Of a stretch of DNA of 21,009 nt, positions 7,806 through 14,915 are shown piece by piece. The stretch lies in NCBI GenBank assembly GCA_005883115.1, contig VAZQ01000344.1, forward strand, positions 1 to 21,009, given 5' to 3'. Made by a program: the position numbers and the translations under genes. This stretch comes from Alphaproteobacteria bacterium (GTDB lineage: Bacteria > Pseudomonadota > Alphaproteobacteria > Rhizobiales > Xanthobacteraceae). The notes below the pieces were generated by a model that did not search any database, was not told the DNA's origin, and worked only from the letters and a program-made list of their open reading frames with translations. The stretch's first letter is position 1, and each line of letters starts with the position of its first letter.

Positions 7806-8795
7806 TCAGGCCACGAGGCGATAGAACAGGTCCGGATCGACGTTGCCGCCGGAGAGGACTGCGACCGCGATCTTGCCCTTCACGTCGATCTTGCCCGATA
7901 TGAGCGCGGCAAGCGCAGCCGCGCCGCCGGGTTCCACGACCAGCTTGAGCTCGCGGAAGGCAAATGCGACAGCCGTGGCGACTTCCTCATCGCTGACAGC
8001 CGCGCCGGCAGCCACCAGTTCGCGGTTAATGGCAAAGGTCAGCTCGCCGGGCGTCTGCGCCATCAGCGCATCGCAGATAGTGCCCGTGAGCGCCGCATTC
8101 TTTTCCCGCCGTCCGCTCTTGAACGAACGCGCATGATCATCGAAGCCCTCGGGCTCCGCGGTATAAAGGCGGGCCCGCGGCATGCGGGCTTTCACCGCAA
8201 GCGCGATACCGGCAGTCAGCCCACCGCCCGACGCCGTCACCGCAATAACATCGGGCACCAGACCCTGGGCTGCCAGATCCTCGACAATCTCGCGCCCCGC
8301 CGTCCCTTGTCCGGCGATAATCAGCGGATCGTCATAAGGTGGTACCAACGCGGCGTTGCGTTTCTCGGCGATCTCGCCGGCGATAGCCGCTCGGTCTTCC
8401 CGTGCGCGGTCGTAGAGTACCACTTCCGCGCCCAGCGCGGCGGTGCGCTCACGCTTGGGGCGCGGCGCATCGGATGGCATGACGATGACGGCCGGCATGC
8501 CAAGAAGCTGCGCAGCCGCAGCGACGCCCTGAGCATGATTTCCCGAGGAAAAGGCCACCACGCCACCCGCGCGCTCATTCTGCGGAATGGAGGAGAGCTT
8601 GTTGTAGGCGCCGCGGAACTTGAACGAGCCGGTGCGTTGCAGCGTCTCCGCCTTGAGAAACACGCGCGCGCCGGTGAGCGCATCAAGCACCGGCGACGTC
8701 AATAGCGGCGTGCGCAAGGCAACGCCGGCAAGCCGCCGCGCGGCCGCATCGACATCGGCGGCGGTTGGTAGCGCCCGATCGGCTGATGGTTGCAT
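7806..8795 (-). CDS. Threonine/serine dehydratase, PLP-dependent, no regulatory domain
   Basis: The product is 329 residues. It is a fold-type II PLP enzyme with K59 in GSFKFRGAYN (Schiff-base lysine), SSGNH 83-87, the phosphate-binding glycine loop SGGG 189-192 (TASGGGLT), EPGGAA 288-293 and SGGN 315-318. The length and lack of a C-terminal ACT domain match the short catabolic threonine dehydratase/serine dehydratase/serine racemase group, not biosynthetic IlvA of about 500 residues. The expected reaction is deamination of L-threonine to 2-oxobutanoate or L-serine to pyruvate. Substrate preference, and dehydratase versus racemase, cannot be settled by reading. The gene is divergent from the SDR gene across 230 bases and ends 181 bases before the MFS start, so the two minus-strand genes need not share a transcript. 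Confidence 0.9.
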   Translation of the reverse strand: MQPSADRALPTAADVDAAARRLAGVALRTPLLTSPVLDALTGARVFLKAETLQRTGSFKFRGAYNKLSSIPQNERAGGVVAFSSGNHAQGVAAAAQLLGMPAVIVMPSDAPRPKRERTAALGAEVVLYDRAREDRAAIAGEIAEKRNAALVPPYDDPLIIAGQGTAGREIVEDLAAQGLVPDVIAVTASGGGLTAGIALAVKARMPRARLYTAEPEGFDDHARSFKSGRREKNAALTGTICDALMAQTPGELTFAINRELVAAGAAVSDEEVATAVAFAFRELKLVVEPGGAAALAALISGKIDVKGKIAVAVLSGGNVDPDLFYRLVA

Positions 8796-9025
8796 CGCAA
8801 GGAACGGTAACGCCGCGAGGCCCTGACCGGCAAGGGCGCTCTGGCGCGATCAAGATGCAAATTCCTCGATCCTACCGTGCGTCGCCTCCTCACCGGCGAT
8901 TTGCTCGAGCGGGCCGATCTTCTGGTTCAATGTCCCACGGCACAGCGCGGGCAGCCGTATGGAATTATGCGGGTGCGGACGTGTACAATCGCCATCATAT
9001 TCTCCCCTAGCATTCGGACCGACCC

Positions 9026-9805
9026 ATGGATCTCGGAATTTCCGGCCGTAAGGCCATCGTCTGTGCCTCGAGCCGCGGGCTCGGGCGCGGCTGCGCCCTT
9101 GCGCTCGCTCAAGCCGGCTGCGAGGTCATCGTCAACGGGCGCGACAGCAAAGCGCTCGAGGCCACAGCGGCCGAGCTGCGGAAATCGACCGGCGCCAAAG
9201 TGAGCGCCGTATTGGCCGACGTCGCTACGCCCGCCGGACAAGCCGCGCTGCTGAGTGCTTGCCCGGAGCCTGACATTCTGGTGAACAACAACGCGGGTCC
9301 GCCATTCCGAGATTTTCGGGAACTCACGCGGGCGCAGATGATCGACGGCGTCATCGGCAACATGGTGGTCGCGATCGAGCTCACGCAGAAGGTCATCGAT
9401 TCCATGTGCGGCAAGAAATTCGGCCGCATTGTCAACATCACGTCGGGATCGGTGAAGATGCCGCTGTCTGGGCTCGATCTCTCCTCTGGCGCACGCGCGG
9501 GTTTGACCGCCTTTCTCGCCGGCGTCGCGCGCTCGGTCGCCGCCTCCAACGTAACTATCAACTTTCTCCTCCCCGGCGCTTTCGATACCGAGCGACTCGC
9601 CTCGAACATGGCGATCACTGCGAAGAAGCGGGACATCTCGATCGAGGCGGCAAGAACCGAGCGCATGGCGAGCGTGCCGGCCAAGCGATTCGGCACGGCG
9701 GCCGAGTTCGGCGCGGCTTGCGCCTTTTTGTGCTCGGCGCAGGCCGGCTATATCACCGGGCAGAGCCTGCTCATCGATGGTGGGGTCTATCCTGGAGTGC
9801 TGTGA
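9026..9805 (+). CDS. SDR-family oxidoreductase with a non-canonical active site
   Basis: The product is 259 residues with a Rossmann fold. The cofactor loop is ASSRGLGRG (residues 14-22), with NGRD following beta-strand 2, which suggests NADP(H). NNNAG (87-91) stands where NNAG is usual, ITSGSV holds the catalytic serine region (S140/S142), and DGG (251-253) lies near the end. The canonical YxxxK is absent: by position S153 replaces Tyr and R157 replaces Lys (LDLSSGARAGL). This Ser/Arg type is known from SDRs labelled 3-oxoacyl-ACP-reductase-like, whose reaction is unclear. The protein is full length and undamaged, so the substitution looks like a subfamily trait rather than decay. It is the first gene after a divergent upstream region; no clear Shine-Dalgarno precedes ATG 9026. 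Confidence 0.87.
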   Translation: MDLGISGRKAIVCASSRGLGRGCALALAQAGCEVIVNGRDSKALEATAAELRKSTGAKVSAVLADVATPAGQAALLSACPEPDILVNNNAGPPFRDFRELTRAQMIDGVIGNMVVAIELTQKVIDSMCGKKFGRIVNITSGSVKMPLSGLDLSSGARAGLTAFLAGVARSVAASNVTINFLLPGAFDTERLASNMAITAKKRDISIEAARTERMASVPAKRFGTAAEFGAACAFLCSAQAGYITGQSLLIDGGVYPGVL

Positions 9806-10012
9806 CAACCCCGGTGATTCCGGGAGTGCGGGCTTCGTCCGGGGCCGGAATGGCGTGGCAGCCCTTATTGCCTTGGCATGCCCCAAACGCGAACGAGGCC
9901 AGCTGAGCCGGCCCCGTCGCACCCCCCAATTAAACCCGATAACCCGGCAAGACCCTGAGGAGAGGACTTGCCATCGTGTCGGCCCCTGAACCCGCGTCGC
10001 TTGCAGCTAGGC

Positions 10013-10048
10013 GCGCGGACTAGGTGCATGACGCTAATCTGTCCGCGC
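10013..10048. repeat. Inverted repeat, 8-bp arms, 20-base loop
   Basis: Perfect arms GCGCGGAC (10013-10020) and GTCCGCGC (10041-10048) are separated by 20 bases. There is no T tract after it, so it is not a standard terminator. It is one of a pair set 40 bases apart with the same geometry. Confidence 0.6.
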
Positions 10049-10052
10049 AGAG

Positions 10053-10088
10053 CGCCCATTGCAAACGAAAACGCCGCGTAAATGGGCG
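10053..10088. repeat. Inverted repeat, 8-bp arms, 20-base loop
   Basis: Perfect arms CGCCCATT (10053-10060) and AATGGGCG (10081-10088) are separated by 20 bases, starting 40 bases after the start of the previous repeat. Arms differ in sequence from that repeat, which is what a conserved RNA fold, rather than a repeated protein-binding site, would look like. Chance in GC-rich DNA remains possible. Confidence 0.55.
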
Positions 10089-10110
10089 TGCTTGGACGAT
10101 ATCCGCGCAT

Positions 10111-10130
10111 CTGTTGCCCATAGGCAACAG
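10111..10130. promoter_or_regulatory. Operator-like palindrome upstream of the FAH-family gene
   Basis: Perfect 8-bp arms CTGTTGCC (10111-10118) and GGCAACAG (10123-10130) surround the 4-base centre CATA. The palindrome lies 138 bases before ATG 10268. A -10-like TATAGA follows at 10132-10137, so a bound repressor could block a promoter here. It could equally be a small stable hairpin in an RNA. The binding protein is unknown. Confidence 0.5.
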
Positions 10131-10267
10131 CTATAGAGGGCGCGACACGTCTGTGGGGCACAGTTATGGGATGCGCCGCTTCCTTGCCCCTCGGGAGGAC
10201 CCGACGCATCATTGGCGGCCCTGGTACCTCCCGGCGCCAACTGGCCTCAAATCCCCAAGGAGAATCC

Positions 10268-11119
10268 ATGAAGCTCGTCCGCTTCGGCCCAAGCGGCCGC
10301 GAAAAGCCTGGAATCCTCGATTCGAAAGGACGCATCCGCGACCTCTCGAAAGTAGTGCCGGATATCGCCGGCGAGGCGCTCTCTCCCAAAGGGCTCGCCA
10401 AGATTCGCAAGGCGGCGATCGACAAGCTGCCGCTCGTTCGCAGCAATCCGCGCCTCGGCCCCTGCGTCGGCGGGGTCGGCAATCTCATCGCCATCGGCCT
10501 CAACTATTCCGACCACGCGGCCGAGACCGGCGCGCCTGTTCCCAAAGAGCCGATCATCTTCAACAAGGTGACGTCCTGCATCTGCGGGCCGAACGACAAT
10601 ACGGTCATCCCAAAGGATTCGAACAAGCTCGATTGGGAGGTCGAGCTTGCCATCGTCATCGGGCAGCGCGCACGTTATTTGTCGAAAGACAAGGCGCTGG
10701 ATGTCGTTGCCGGCTATTGCCTGGCGAACGACGTATCCGAGCGGGTCTTTCAGCTCGAGCGCACCGGGCAATGGATCAAAGGCAAAAGCGCCGAGAGTTT
10801 TGGCCCGCTGGGCCCGTGGCTGGTTACCAAGGATGAGATCAGGGATCCGCAGCGCTTGAGCATGTGGCTCGACGTCAACGGCGAGAAGCGCCAGCGCGGC
10901 AACACCAACACCATGATTTTCGATTGCCGGCATCTCGTCTGGTGCTGCTCGCAGTACTTCGTGCTGGAGCCGGGCGACGTCATCCTCACTGGCACGCCGC
11001 CCGGCGTCGGGCTCGGCATGAAGCCGGAGCCGAAATTTCTCAAGTCCGGCGATGTGGTCACGCTGGGCATTGATGGGCTCGGCGAGCAGCGGCAGAAAGT
11101 GGTGAAGGCGAAGATCTAG
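10268..11119 (+). CDS. Fumarylacetoacetate hydrolase family protein
   Basis: The product is 283 residues from ATG 10268, chosen because AAGGAG (10257-10262) is 5 bases upstream; the open frame extends to 10166 without support. It has a short N-terminal domain (MKLVRFG..., GILDSKGRIRDLS), then the FAH catalytic fold: GLNYSDHAAE (H83), metal ligands E124 and E126 (DWEVELAIVIG) and D155 (CLANDVSER), and TGTPPGVG 241-248. Known members of this length cleave or hydrate oxo-acids; close types include 2,4-diketo-3-deoxy-L-fuconate hydrolase and ureidoglycolate-lyase-like proteins. The exact substrate cannot be told. The SDR 462 bases upstream on the same strand could belong to the same sugar-acid or aromatic pathway, but the long structured gap argues against a simple operon. 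It is convergent with thiD, 30 bases apart, with no clear terminator. Confidence 0.88.
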   Translation: MKLVRFGPSGREKPGILDSKGRIRDLSKVVPDIAGEALSPKGLAKIRKAAIDKLPLVRSNPRLGPCVGGVGNLIAIGLNYSDHAAETGAPVPKEPIIFNKVTSCICGPNDNTVIPKDSNKLDWEVELAIVIGQRARYLSKDKALDVVAGYCLANDVSERVFQLERTGQWIKGKSAESFGPLGPWLVTKDEIRDPQRLSMWLDVNGEKRQRGNTNTMIFDCRHLVWCCSQYFVLEPGDVILTGTPPGVGLGMKPEPKFLKSGDVVTLGIDGLGEQRQKVVKAKI

Positions 11120-11149
11120 ATTCGCTGCCGCGAGGTCGATGCCTGTTCC

Positions 11150-11947
11150 TCACCACCAGGCGTGGAAATGGTGCGTCGGGCCGCGACCTGACCCGATCTT
11201 GATGCGGTCCCCGGCAAGAAGCGCATCCGTCACGTAGCGCTTGGCGGCGCCCACCGCCTCGCTCAGGCCAAGCCCCTTGGCGAGACCGGCGGCGATTGCC
11301 GAGGAAAGCGTGCAGCCGGTGCCGTGGGTATTTTCCGTCGCGATCCGGTCGGCAGCGAGGCGGGTGAATGTGTTGGGCCCGATCAGAAGATCGACGCTCT
11401 CGGCGTCGCTGCCGTGACCGCCTTTGATGAGAACCGCCTGCGGCCCCAGCGCAAGCAAGCGCTCACCTTGCTCACGCATCTCCGCCTCGTTGCGGGCGGT
11501 CGGGGCCTCGAGCAGCGCCGCCGCTTCCGGCAGATTCGGTGTGATAACGAGCGCCCGCGGGATGAGCGCACGCTTGAGCACATCGACCGCGTCCGCGGCA
11601 AGAAGCTTGTCTCCCGAGGCTGCGACCATGACCGGATCGACGACCACCTTGCTCTGCCGCCACCGCTCAAGCCCCGCCGCAATCGCTTCGATGACCGCGC
11701 GCTGAGATACCATTCCGATCTTGACCGCGTCGATATCGAGGTCGGAGAAAACCGCATCCATTTGCGCGGTGACGAAGTCCGCCGGCACGTTGTGGATCGC
11801 GCTCACCCCCTTCGTGTTCTGCGCGGTCAGTGCGGTGATAACCGAGGCGCCATAGACGCCGAGCGCCGAGAATGTTTTGAGATCGGCCTGGATGCCGGCG
11901 CCGCCGCCCGAATCCGAGCCGGCGATGGTGAGCGCAATCGGCGTCAT
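11150..11947 (-). CDS. thiD: Hydroxymethylpyrimidine/phosphomethylpyrimidine kinase
   Basis: The product is 265 residues. It phosphorylates HMP and HMP-P to HMP-PP for thiamine synthesis, in the cytoplasm. It is a ribokinase-fold enzyme: TIAGSDSGGGAGIQAD at the N-terminus, TAQNT (Q44, pyrimidine contact), VVVDPVM (D104), IKGGHG 174-179, and ENTHGTGC 205-212 with the anion hole and C212. Start is ATG 11947, not the longer open frame to 12112, because the start codon overlaps the thiE stop as ATGA (11944-11947) and the protein then begins directly with the family N-terminus MTPIALTIAGSD. The overlap implies translational coupling to thiE. Length is normal for ThiD and no domain is fused. Confidence 0.96.
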   Translation of the reverse strand: MTPIALTIAGSDSGGGAGIQADLKTFSALGVYGASVITALTAQNTKGVSAIHNVPADFVTAQMDAVFSDLDIDAVKIGMVSQRAVIEAIAAGLERWRQSKVVVDPVMVAASGDKLLAADAVDVLKRALIPRALVITPNLPEAAALLEAPTARNEAEMREQGERLLALGPQAVLIKGGHGSDAESVDLLIGPNTFTRLAADRIATENTHGTGCTLSSAIAAGLAKGLGLSEAVGAAKRYVTDALLAGDRIKIGSGRGPTHHFHAWW

Positions 11948-12609
11948 GCTCGCCCCCGCTGTGCGAGCGCGTCGTCCACCACACCACGCAGTTGCCGGGC
12001 GGCGGCGCGCGGGTCGTCCTTGAGGGAGAGCGCCGAGATCACGGCAACGCCATCGGCGCCGGCAGCGATGACCTCGCCGGCATTGCCGGCGTCGATTCCG
12101 GCAATGGCGCACAGCGGGAATTCGGGGGAGCGCCGACGAAACACGCCCACGATGCGGCTCAATCCAGTGGGGCCGATCGGCGGGTCTGGATTGTCCTTCG
12201 AAGAGGTCGCAAACACGCCGCCGATGCCGGCATAGTCGAGAAGCTCGATCGGCGCCGCCTCGGCCTGCTCGGCGGTCTTGACCGAAAGTCCGATGATCGC
12301 GTCAGCGCCGAGAATCCGGCGCGCGTCCTCGGCCGCCATGTCCTCCTGCCCGACATGCGCGCCGTCAGCGCCCGACGCGAGCGCAACGTCGATGCGATCA
12401 TTGATCAACAACGGCACGCCGAGCGGCGCCAATGCCGCCTTGATGGCCCGCGCGCGATCGACCATGCGCCGCGTGTCGGTGTGCTTGTCCCGCAGCTGCA
12501 CCAGCGTCGCGCCACCCTGCGCGGCGAGCCGTGCGAGTACCGCGAGATCGCGACCGTTGGCGCGTTCGGGATCGACCAGTGCATAGAGGCGAAGGTCAAC
12601 GCGCATCAT
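11944..12609 (-). CDS. thiE: Thiamine phosphate synthase
   Basis: The product is 220-221 residues (start ATG 12609 or the adjacent ATG 12606). It joins HMP-PP and thiazole phosphate to give thiamine phosphate. It is a TIM barrel with the family signatures VQLRDK (pyrophosphate and metal contacts, about 36-41), INDRIDVALASGADGAHVGQED (about 68-89, in short INDR then GQED), IGLSVKT with S108, TSSKDN (134-139) and GVAVISAL near the end. The YAGIGGVFATSSK stretch varies from the common GPvfpT-TK form but keeps the key Thr/Lys. The longer open frame to 12780 overlaps the divergent Lrp-type gene and is not needed. No TPP riboswitch motif is visible in the 130-base upstream region. It is first gene of a two-gene thiE-thiD operon; thiC and thiG are not in this window. 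Confidence 0.94.
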   Translation of the reverse strand: MMRVDLRLYALVDPERANGRDLAVLARLAAQGGATLVQLRDKHTDTRRMVDRARAIKAALAPLGVPLLINDRIDVALASGADGAHVGQEDMAAEDARRILGADAIIGLSVKTAEQAEAAPIELLDYAGIGGVFATSSKDNPDPPIGPTGLSRIVGVFRRRSPEFPLCAIAGIDAGNAGEVIAAGADGVAVISALSLKDDPRAAARQLRGVVDDALAQRGRA

Positions 12610-12739
12610 AATATGGCTTCGCTCAATTCCACGAACATTCCCGCCCACGTCTGAAGATACCATGAGCTGTCGGCCCTTGCCTCCTGCACGCGTATTTGCT
12701 GGATTGCGCCGGGCGGCCGAGCGCCGCACGGAGGCGCGC

Positions 12740-12976
12740 ATGGTCCCCTTCTTCGTCCAGATCAAGTGCCAACTCGGCAAATCCTACGAGGTCGCGAACA
12801 AGCTCGCCGACGCCGAGCTCGCATCCGAGATCTATTCGACCGCCGGAGATTACGACCTGCTGGTGAAGTTCTACGTCGAGGAGAAGACCGACATCGGCCA
12901 TTTCGTCAACGAGAAGGTGCAGACGATCTCGGGCATCCAAGATACGCGCACCATCATCACCTTCAAGGCGTTTTGA
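12740..12976 (+). CDS. Stand-alone Lrp/AsnC ligand-binding (RAM) domain protein
   Basis: The product is 78 residues from ATG 12740; GGAGG (12730-12734) lies 5 bases upstream and fixes this start over the open frame beginning at 12662. It consists only of the Lrp/AsnC effector (RAM) domain: the first strand is VPFFVQIKCQLGK, the helix holds EVANKLADAE, then the signature STAGDYDLLVKFYVE with GDYDLL at 36-41, and the ending TRTIITFKAF. The DNA-binding helix-turn-helix is absent by design in this small family. Such proteins form ring oligomers, may bind amino acids, and may act alone or with full-length Lrp proteins; the role is usually unknown. It is divergent from thiE across 130 bases. Confidence 0.92.
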   Translation: MVPFFVQIKCQLGKSYEVANKLADAELASEIYSTAGDYDLLVKFYVEEKTDIGHFVNEKVQTISGIQDTRTIITFKAF

Positions 12977-13140
12977 CATCGCCCTCGCGCTCGCTTGCCG
13001 CGCCATCGCAATAAGCAACGTGCGGTTTGCCTCGAGCATCATCGCGTGTAGTTGCAGCACGTAAGCGCCGCGGACTCGCTACGCTCCCCCGCCTTGTTGC
13101 ACGGTTGCATTCTGACGCCCTCCCAAATCAGGAAGGCGCG

Positions 13141-14052
13141 TTATGGATGCTTGGGGCCTTGGACCGGCGGCAGCGATTTGAGGTAGGCAGCGATGGCGCT
13201 GCGATCTTCGGGGGAAAGCTTCGAAACGTTGTCCACCACCGCCGCCATGGGGCCGGCGATCGTATCCCCGTTGGGTAAGTCGCCGGTTTCGAGGATGTGC
13301 TCCACGTCGCTTTTCGAGTAATCGCCGATTCCCACCGGTGTGATGTTGGGCACCCAACCGTCGCCGCCTTCCGGATCGGGACCGCCGGCGAAGCGCTGGC
13401 TCGAGATGATGGCGCCCAGGAAATTGCGAGTACTATGGCACTCGGCGCAATGGCCTGCTGCGTTGACCAGATAGGCGCCGCGATTGAGCTGCACCGACTT
13501 GGACGGGTCGGGTTTGAACGGCTCCCCGTCCAGAAACAGGAATTTCCACCCTCCGACCATGCGGCGGATGTTGAGATAGAATGGGAGCTCGTGCTCGCGC
13601 GTCTTGCCTTTCACCGGCGGCAGCGTTTTGAGATAGGCGAAGAGATCGCGCGCGTCCTCCATCTTCATGCGCTGGTAGGAGGTGTAGGGGAAAACCGGAT
13701 AGTAGTGCCTGCCGCCGGGCGAGGTTCCCTTCCACATGGCGGTGACGAAGTCCGCTTCGCTCCAGCCGCCGATGCCGTCGTCGCGGTCAGGTGAGATGTT
13801 CGGCGGGAAAAACGTGCCGAACGGCGTTTTGAGACCGAGCCCGCCGCCGAGCTGCGTCTTATCTTGGTGGTTCGGCGTCGCATGGCACGTTGCGCAGCCA
13901 CCCGCATGGAACATTGTTTTGCCGTTGTCGAGATTGGGCGCGTAGGGCACAAGCGCACCCGCCGGAATCGTTGCGGGAATGGTGACCACCCAAAGCGCAG
14001 CGGCCCCAACCACCGCGACGATCACCGCGAGCATTGCGAGCTTGCGCAACAT
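13141..14052 (-). CDS. Membrane-anchored diheme cytochrome c
   Basis: The product is 303 residues from ATG 14052 (a TTG one codon earlier is less likely). One N-terminal hydrophobic helix (about residues 5-30) serves as membrane anchor or uncleaved signal. Two c-type heme sites are present, CATCH (53-57) and CAECH (202-206), each in its own cytochrome c domain; M129/M131 and M269 (GPMAAVV) are likely sixth ligands. The phrases FFPPNISPD, YPVFPYTSYQRM and WVPNITP are typical of the cytochrome subunits of membrane alcohol/aldehyde/gluconate dehydrogenases, which usually have three hemes; this one has two, and no dehydrogenase subunit adjoins. It carries electrons on the periplasmic side of the inner membrane. 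It probably forms an operon with the class II cytochrome gene 75 bases upstream. The partner enzyme is unknown. Confidence 0.9.
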   Translation of the reverse strand: MLRKLAMLAVIVAVVGAAALWVVTIPATIPAGALVPYAPNLDNGKTMFHAGGCATCHATPNHQDKTQLGGGLGLKTPFGTFFPPNISPDRDDGIGGWSEADFVTAMWKGTSPGGRHYYPVFPYTSYQRMKMEDARDLFAYLKTLPPVKGKTREHELPFYLNIRRMVGGWKFLFLDGEPFKPDPSKSVQLNRGAYLVNAAGHCAECHSTRNFLGAIISSQRFAGGPDPEGGDGWVPNITPVGIGDYSKSDVEHILETGDLPNGDTIAGPMAAVVDNVSKLSPEDRSAIAAYLKSLPPVQGPKHP

Positions 14053-14127
14053 CAAGGCGCATGTTCCGGCGGACAGAGCGGCAGCAAAACGAAAGGCCGT
14101 CTCTTGATCGCGATTCGCGCCAAGCGA

Positions 14128-14562
14128 TTACGACGTCCGCTTGCGGTAGGTTCGATGGCACCCGATGCAATTCTGGCGCACTTCGGTCAATTGAACCTTG
14201 AGGCTGTCGAGGTCGTTGATTGCGCCGATCGCCGCCTTCGAGTCGCTCGCGAGCTTGGCGAACCTCGCCGTGAAGTCGGCCTTGTTCTCCCAAACCGCGG
14301 GCAGTGCCGCGGTATCGCCGTCCTTGGACCCATCAGGAAATAGCGCCAGTGCCTTCTCGCCTGCCTCGGCAAATGTCGCGAGTGCTTTCTTCGCGTCTTC
14401 GAGATCGAACGGCCGCTTGGCCTGTACCATGTCGATCACAATGCGTTCTTGCTCCCCGTTGGTCTTCATCAGAGCCTTGCGCTGCTGCACCGGATTCGAC
14501 TGGGCTATCGCCACGGTCACGCCAACGGCAGCAACGGCCATTGCCAGGACGGTTCGGATCAT
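14128..14562 (-). CDS. Class II cytochrome c (c'/c556 type)
   Basis: The product is 144 residues. A signal peptide (MIRTVLAMAVAAVGVTVAIAQ) directs it to the periplasm. The mature part is a four-helix bundle with the single heme site CIGCH (132-136) at the extreme C-terminus, the hallmark of class II cytochromes. M32 in QRKALMKTNGE sits where low-spin cytochromes c556 have their Met ligand, favouring c556 over five-coordinate, gas-binding cytochrome c'. The gene is followed 75 bases later by the diheme cytochrome gene in the same direction, suggesting co-expression as an electron-transfer pair. The upstream sequence GAGAGGGA is a modest Shine-Dalgarno. A 238-base gap separates it from the end of the cyclase gene. 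Confidence 0.93.
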   Translation of the reverse strand: MIRTVLAMAVAAVGVTVAIAQSNPVQQRKALMKTNGEQERIVIDMVQAKRPFDLEDAKKALATFAEAGEKALALFPDGSKDGDTAALPAVWENKADFTARFAKLASDSKAAIGAINDLDSLKVQLTEVRQNCIGCHRTYRKRTS

Positions 14563-14800
14563 ATTTCTTCATCCCTCTCTTGGTTTGGCATCCCGCGGCG
14601 AACGGCGCGGAGCGGTGGCCTCGCGTAGTGTCAGTCCTCATTCCGGCCACGTCACCTCGGCGGTGCGAGCGGCGTATGCGGCTTGCTATAAGACACTTGC
14701 TTTGATGTTTTTATTCCTGACGGAAAGAGAGGCCGACCCTGCTCACGGCGATCAGAATGCCCGCGACTTCAGCAACCGGGGCCGCAAGGCGTATGGACCC

Positions 14801-14915
14801 TTACGCGGCGCCGGCGGAGGCCAACCGTTCCTGCGGCTCGGTAAGCGCCGCATCGACCGCGGTGTCAAAAATAGCGGACATGCTCGCCGCATCTGCAACG
14901 GTGCGCACGGTCATG
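14801..14915 (-). pseudogene. cyaC: Displaced C-terminal tail of the cyaC-like gene
   Basis: The main frame ends abruptly with REIVIRGHVP and a stop at 14911. In the next frame the sequence carries on as PMTVRTVADAASMSAI and ends at TAA 14801. RG-x-x-PMTVRTV is how the cyclase domain usually ends in this family, so the tail looks like lost coding sequence. A single missing C in the GTCCC run before the Met codon (about 14915-14920) would restore the frame. Confidence 0.65.

Larger units (their letters stand above)
9806..10267. other. Gene-free 462-base region with several inverted repeats
   Basis: No convincing coding frame is present on either strand; the minus-strand open frame at 9865-10503 is a shadow of the next gene. 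The region holds a possible hairpin just after the SDR stop (ATTCCGG 9817-9823 with CCGGAAT 9845-9851). A 6-bp inverted repeat follows (GGCAAG 9946-9951 with CTTGCC 9967-9972), then two 8-bp inverted repeats with equal 20-base loops (10013-10048 and 10053-10088), and a tight palindrome (10111-10130). It may contain the promoter and leader of the FAH-family gene, or a small RNA. I could not match it to tmRNA, RNase P RNA, SRP RNA or a tRNA. Confidence 0.6.

Noticed and set aside
9930..10267. Known structural RNA (tmRNA, RNase P, SRP or tRNA)
   Set aside because: None of the invariant sequence blocks of these RNAs is present; only unassigned inverted repeats are seen.
9865..10503. Minus-strand gene in the 9806-10267 gap
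   Set aside because: The open frame runs antisense into the FAH-family gene, has no recognisable domain, and its composition is shadow-like.
11948..12112. Longer thiD start at 12112
   Set aside because: The extra residues are Arg-rich out-of-frame thiE sequence; ATG 11947 overlaps the thiE stop and gives the normal ThiD N-terminus.
12610..12739. TPP riboswitch upstream of thiE
   Set aside because: Neither CTGAGA-like nor the ACCTGA-like thi-box segments are found on the minus strand, and 130 bases shared with a divergent gene leaves little room.
12977..13140. Bidirectional terminator between the Lrp-type gene and the cytochrome gene
   Set aside because: A weak inverted repeat near 13116-13139 has a mismatch in a short stem and no T tract on either strand.
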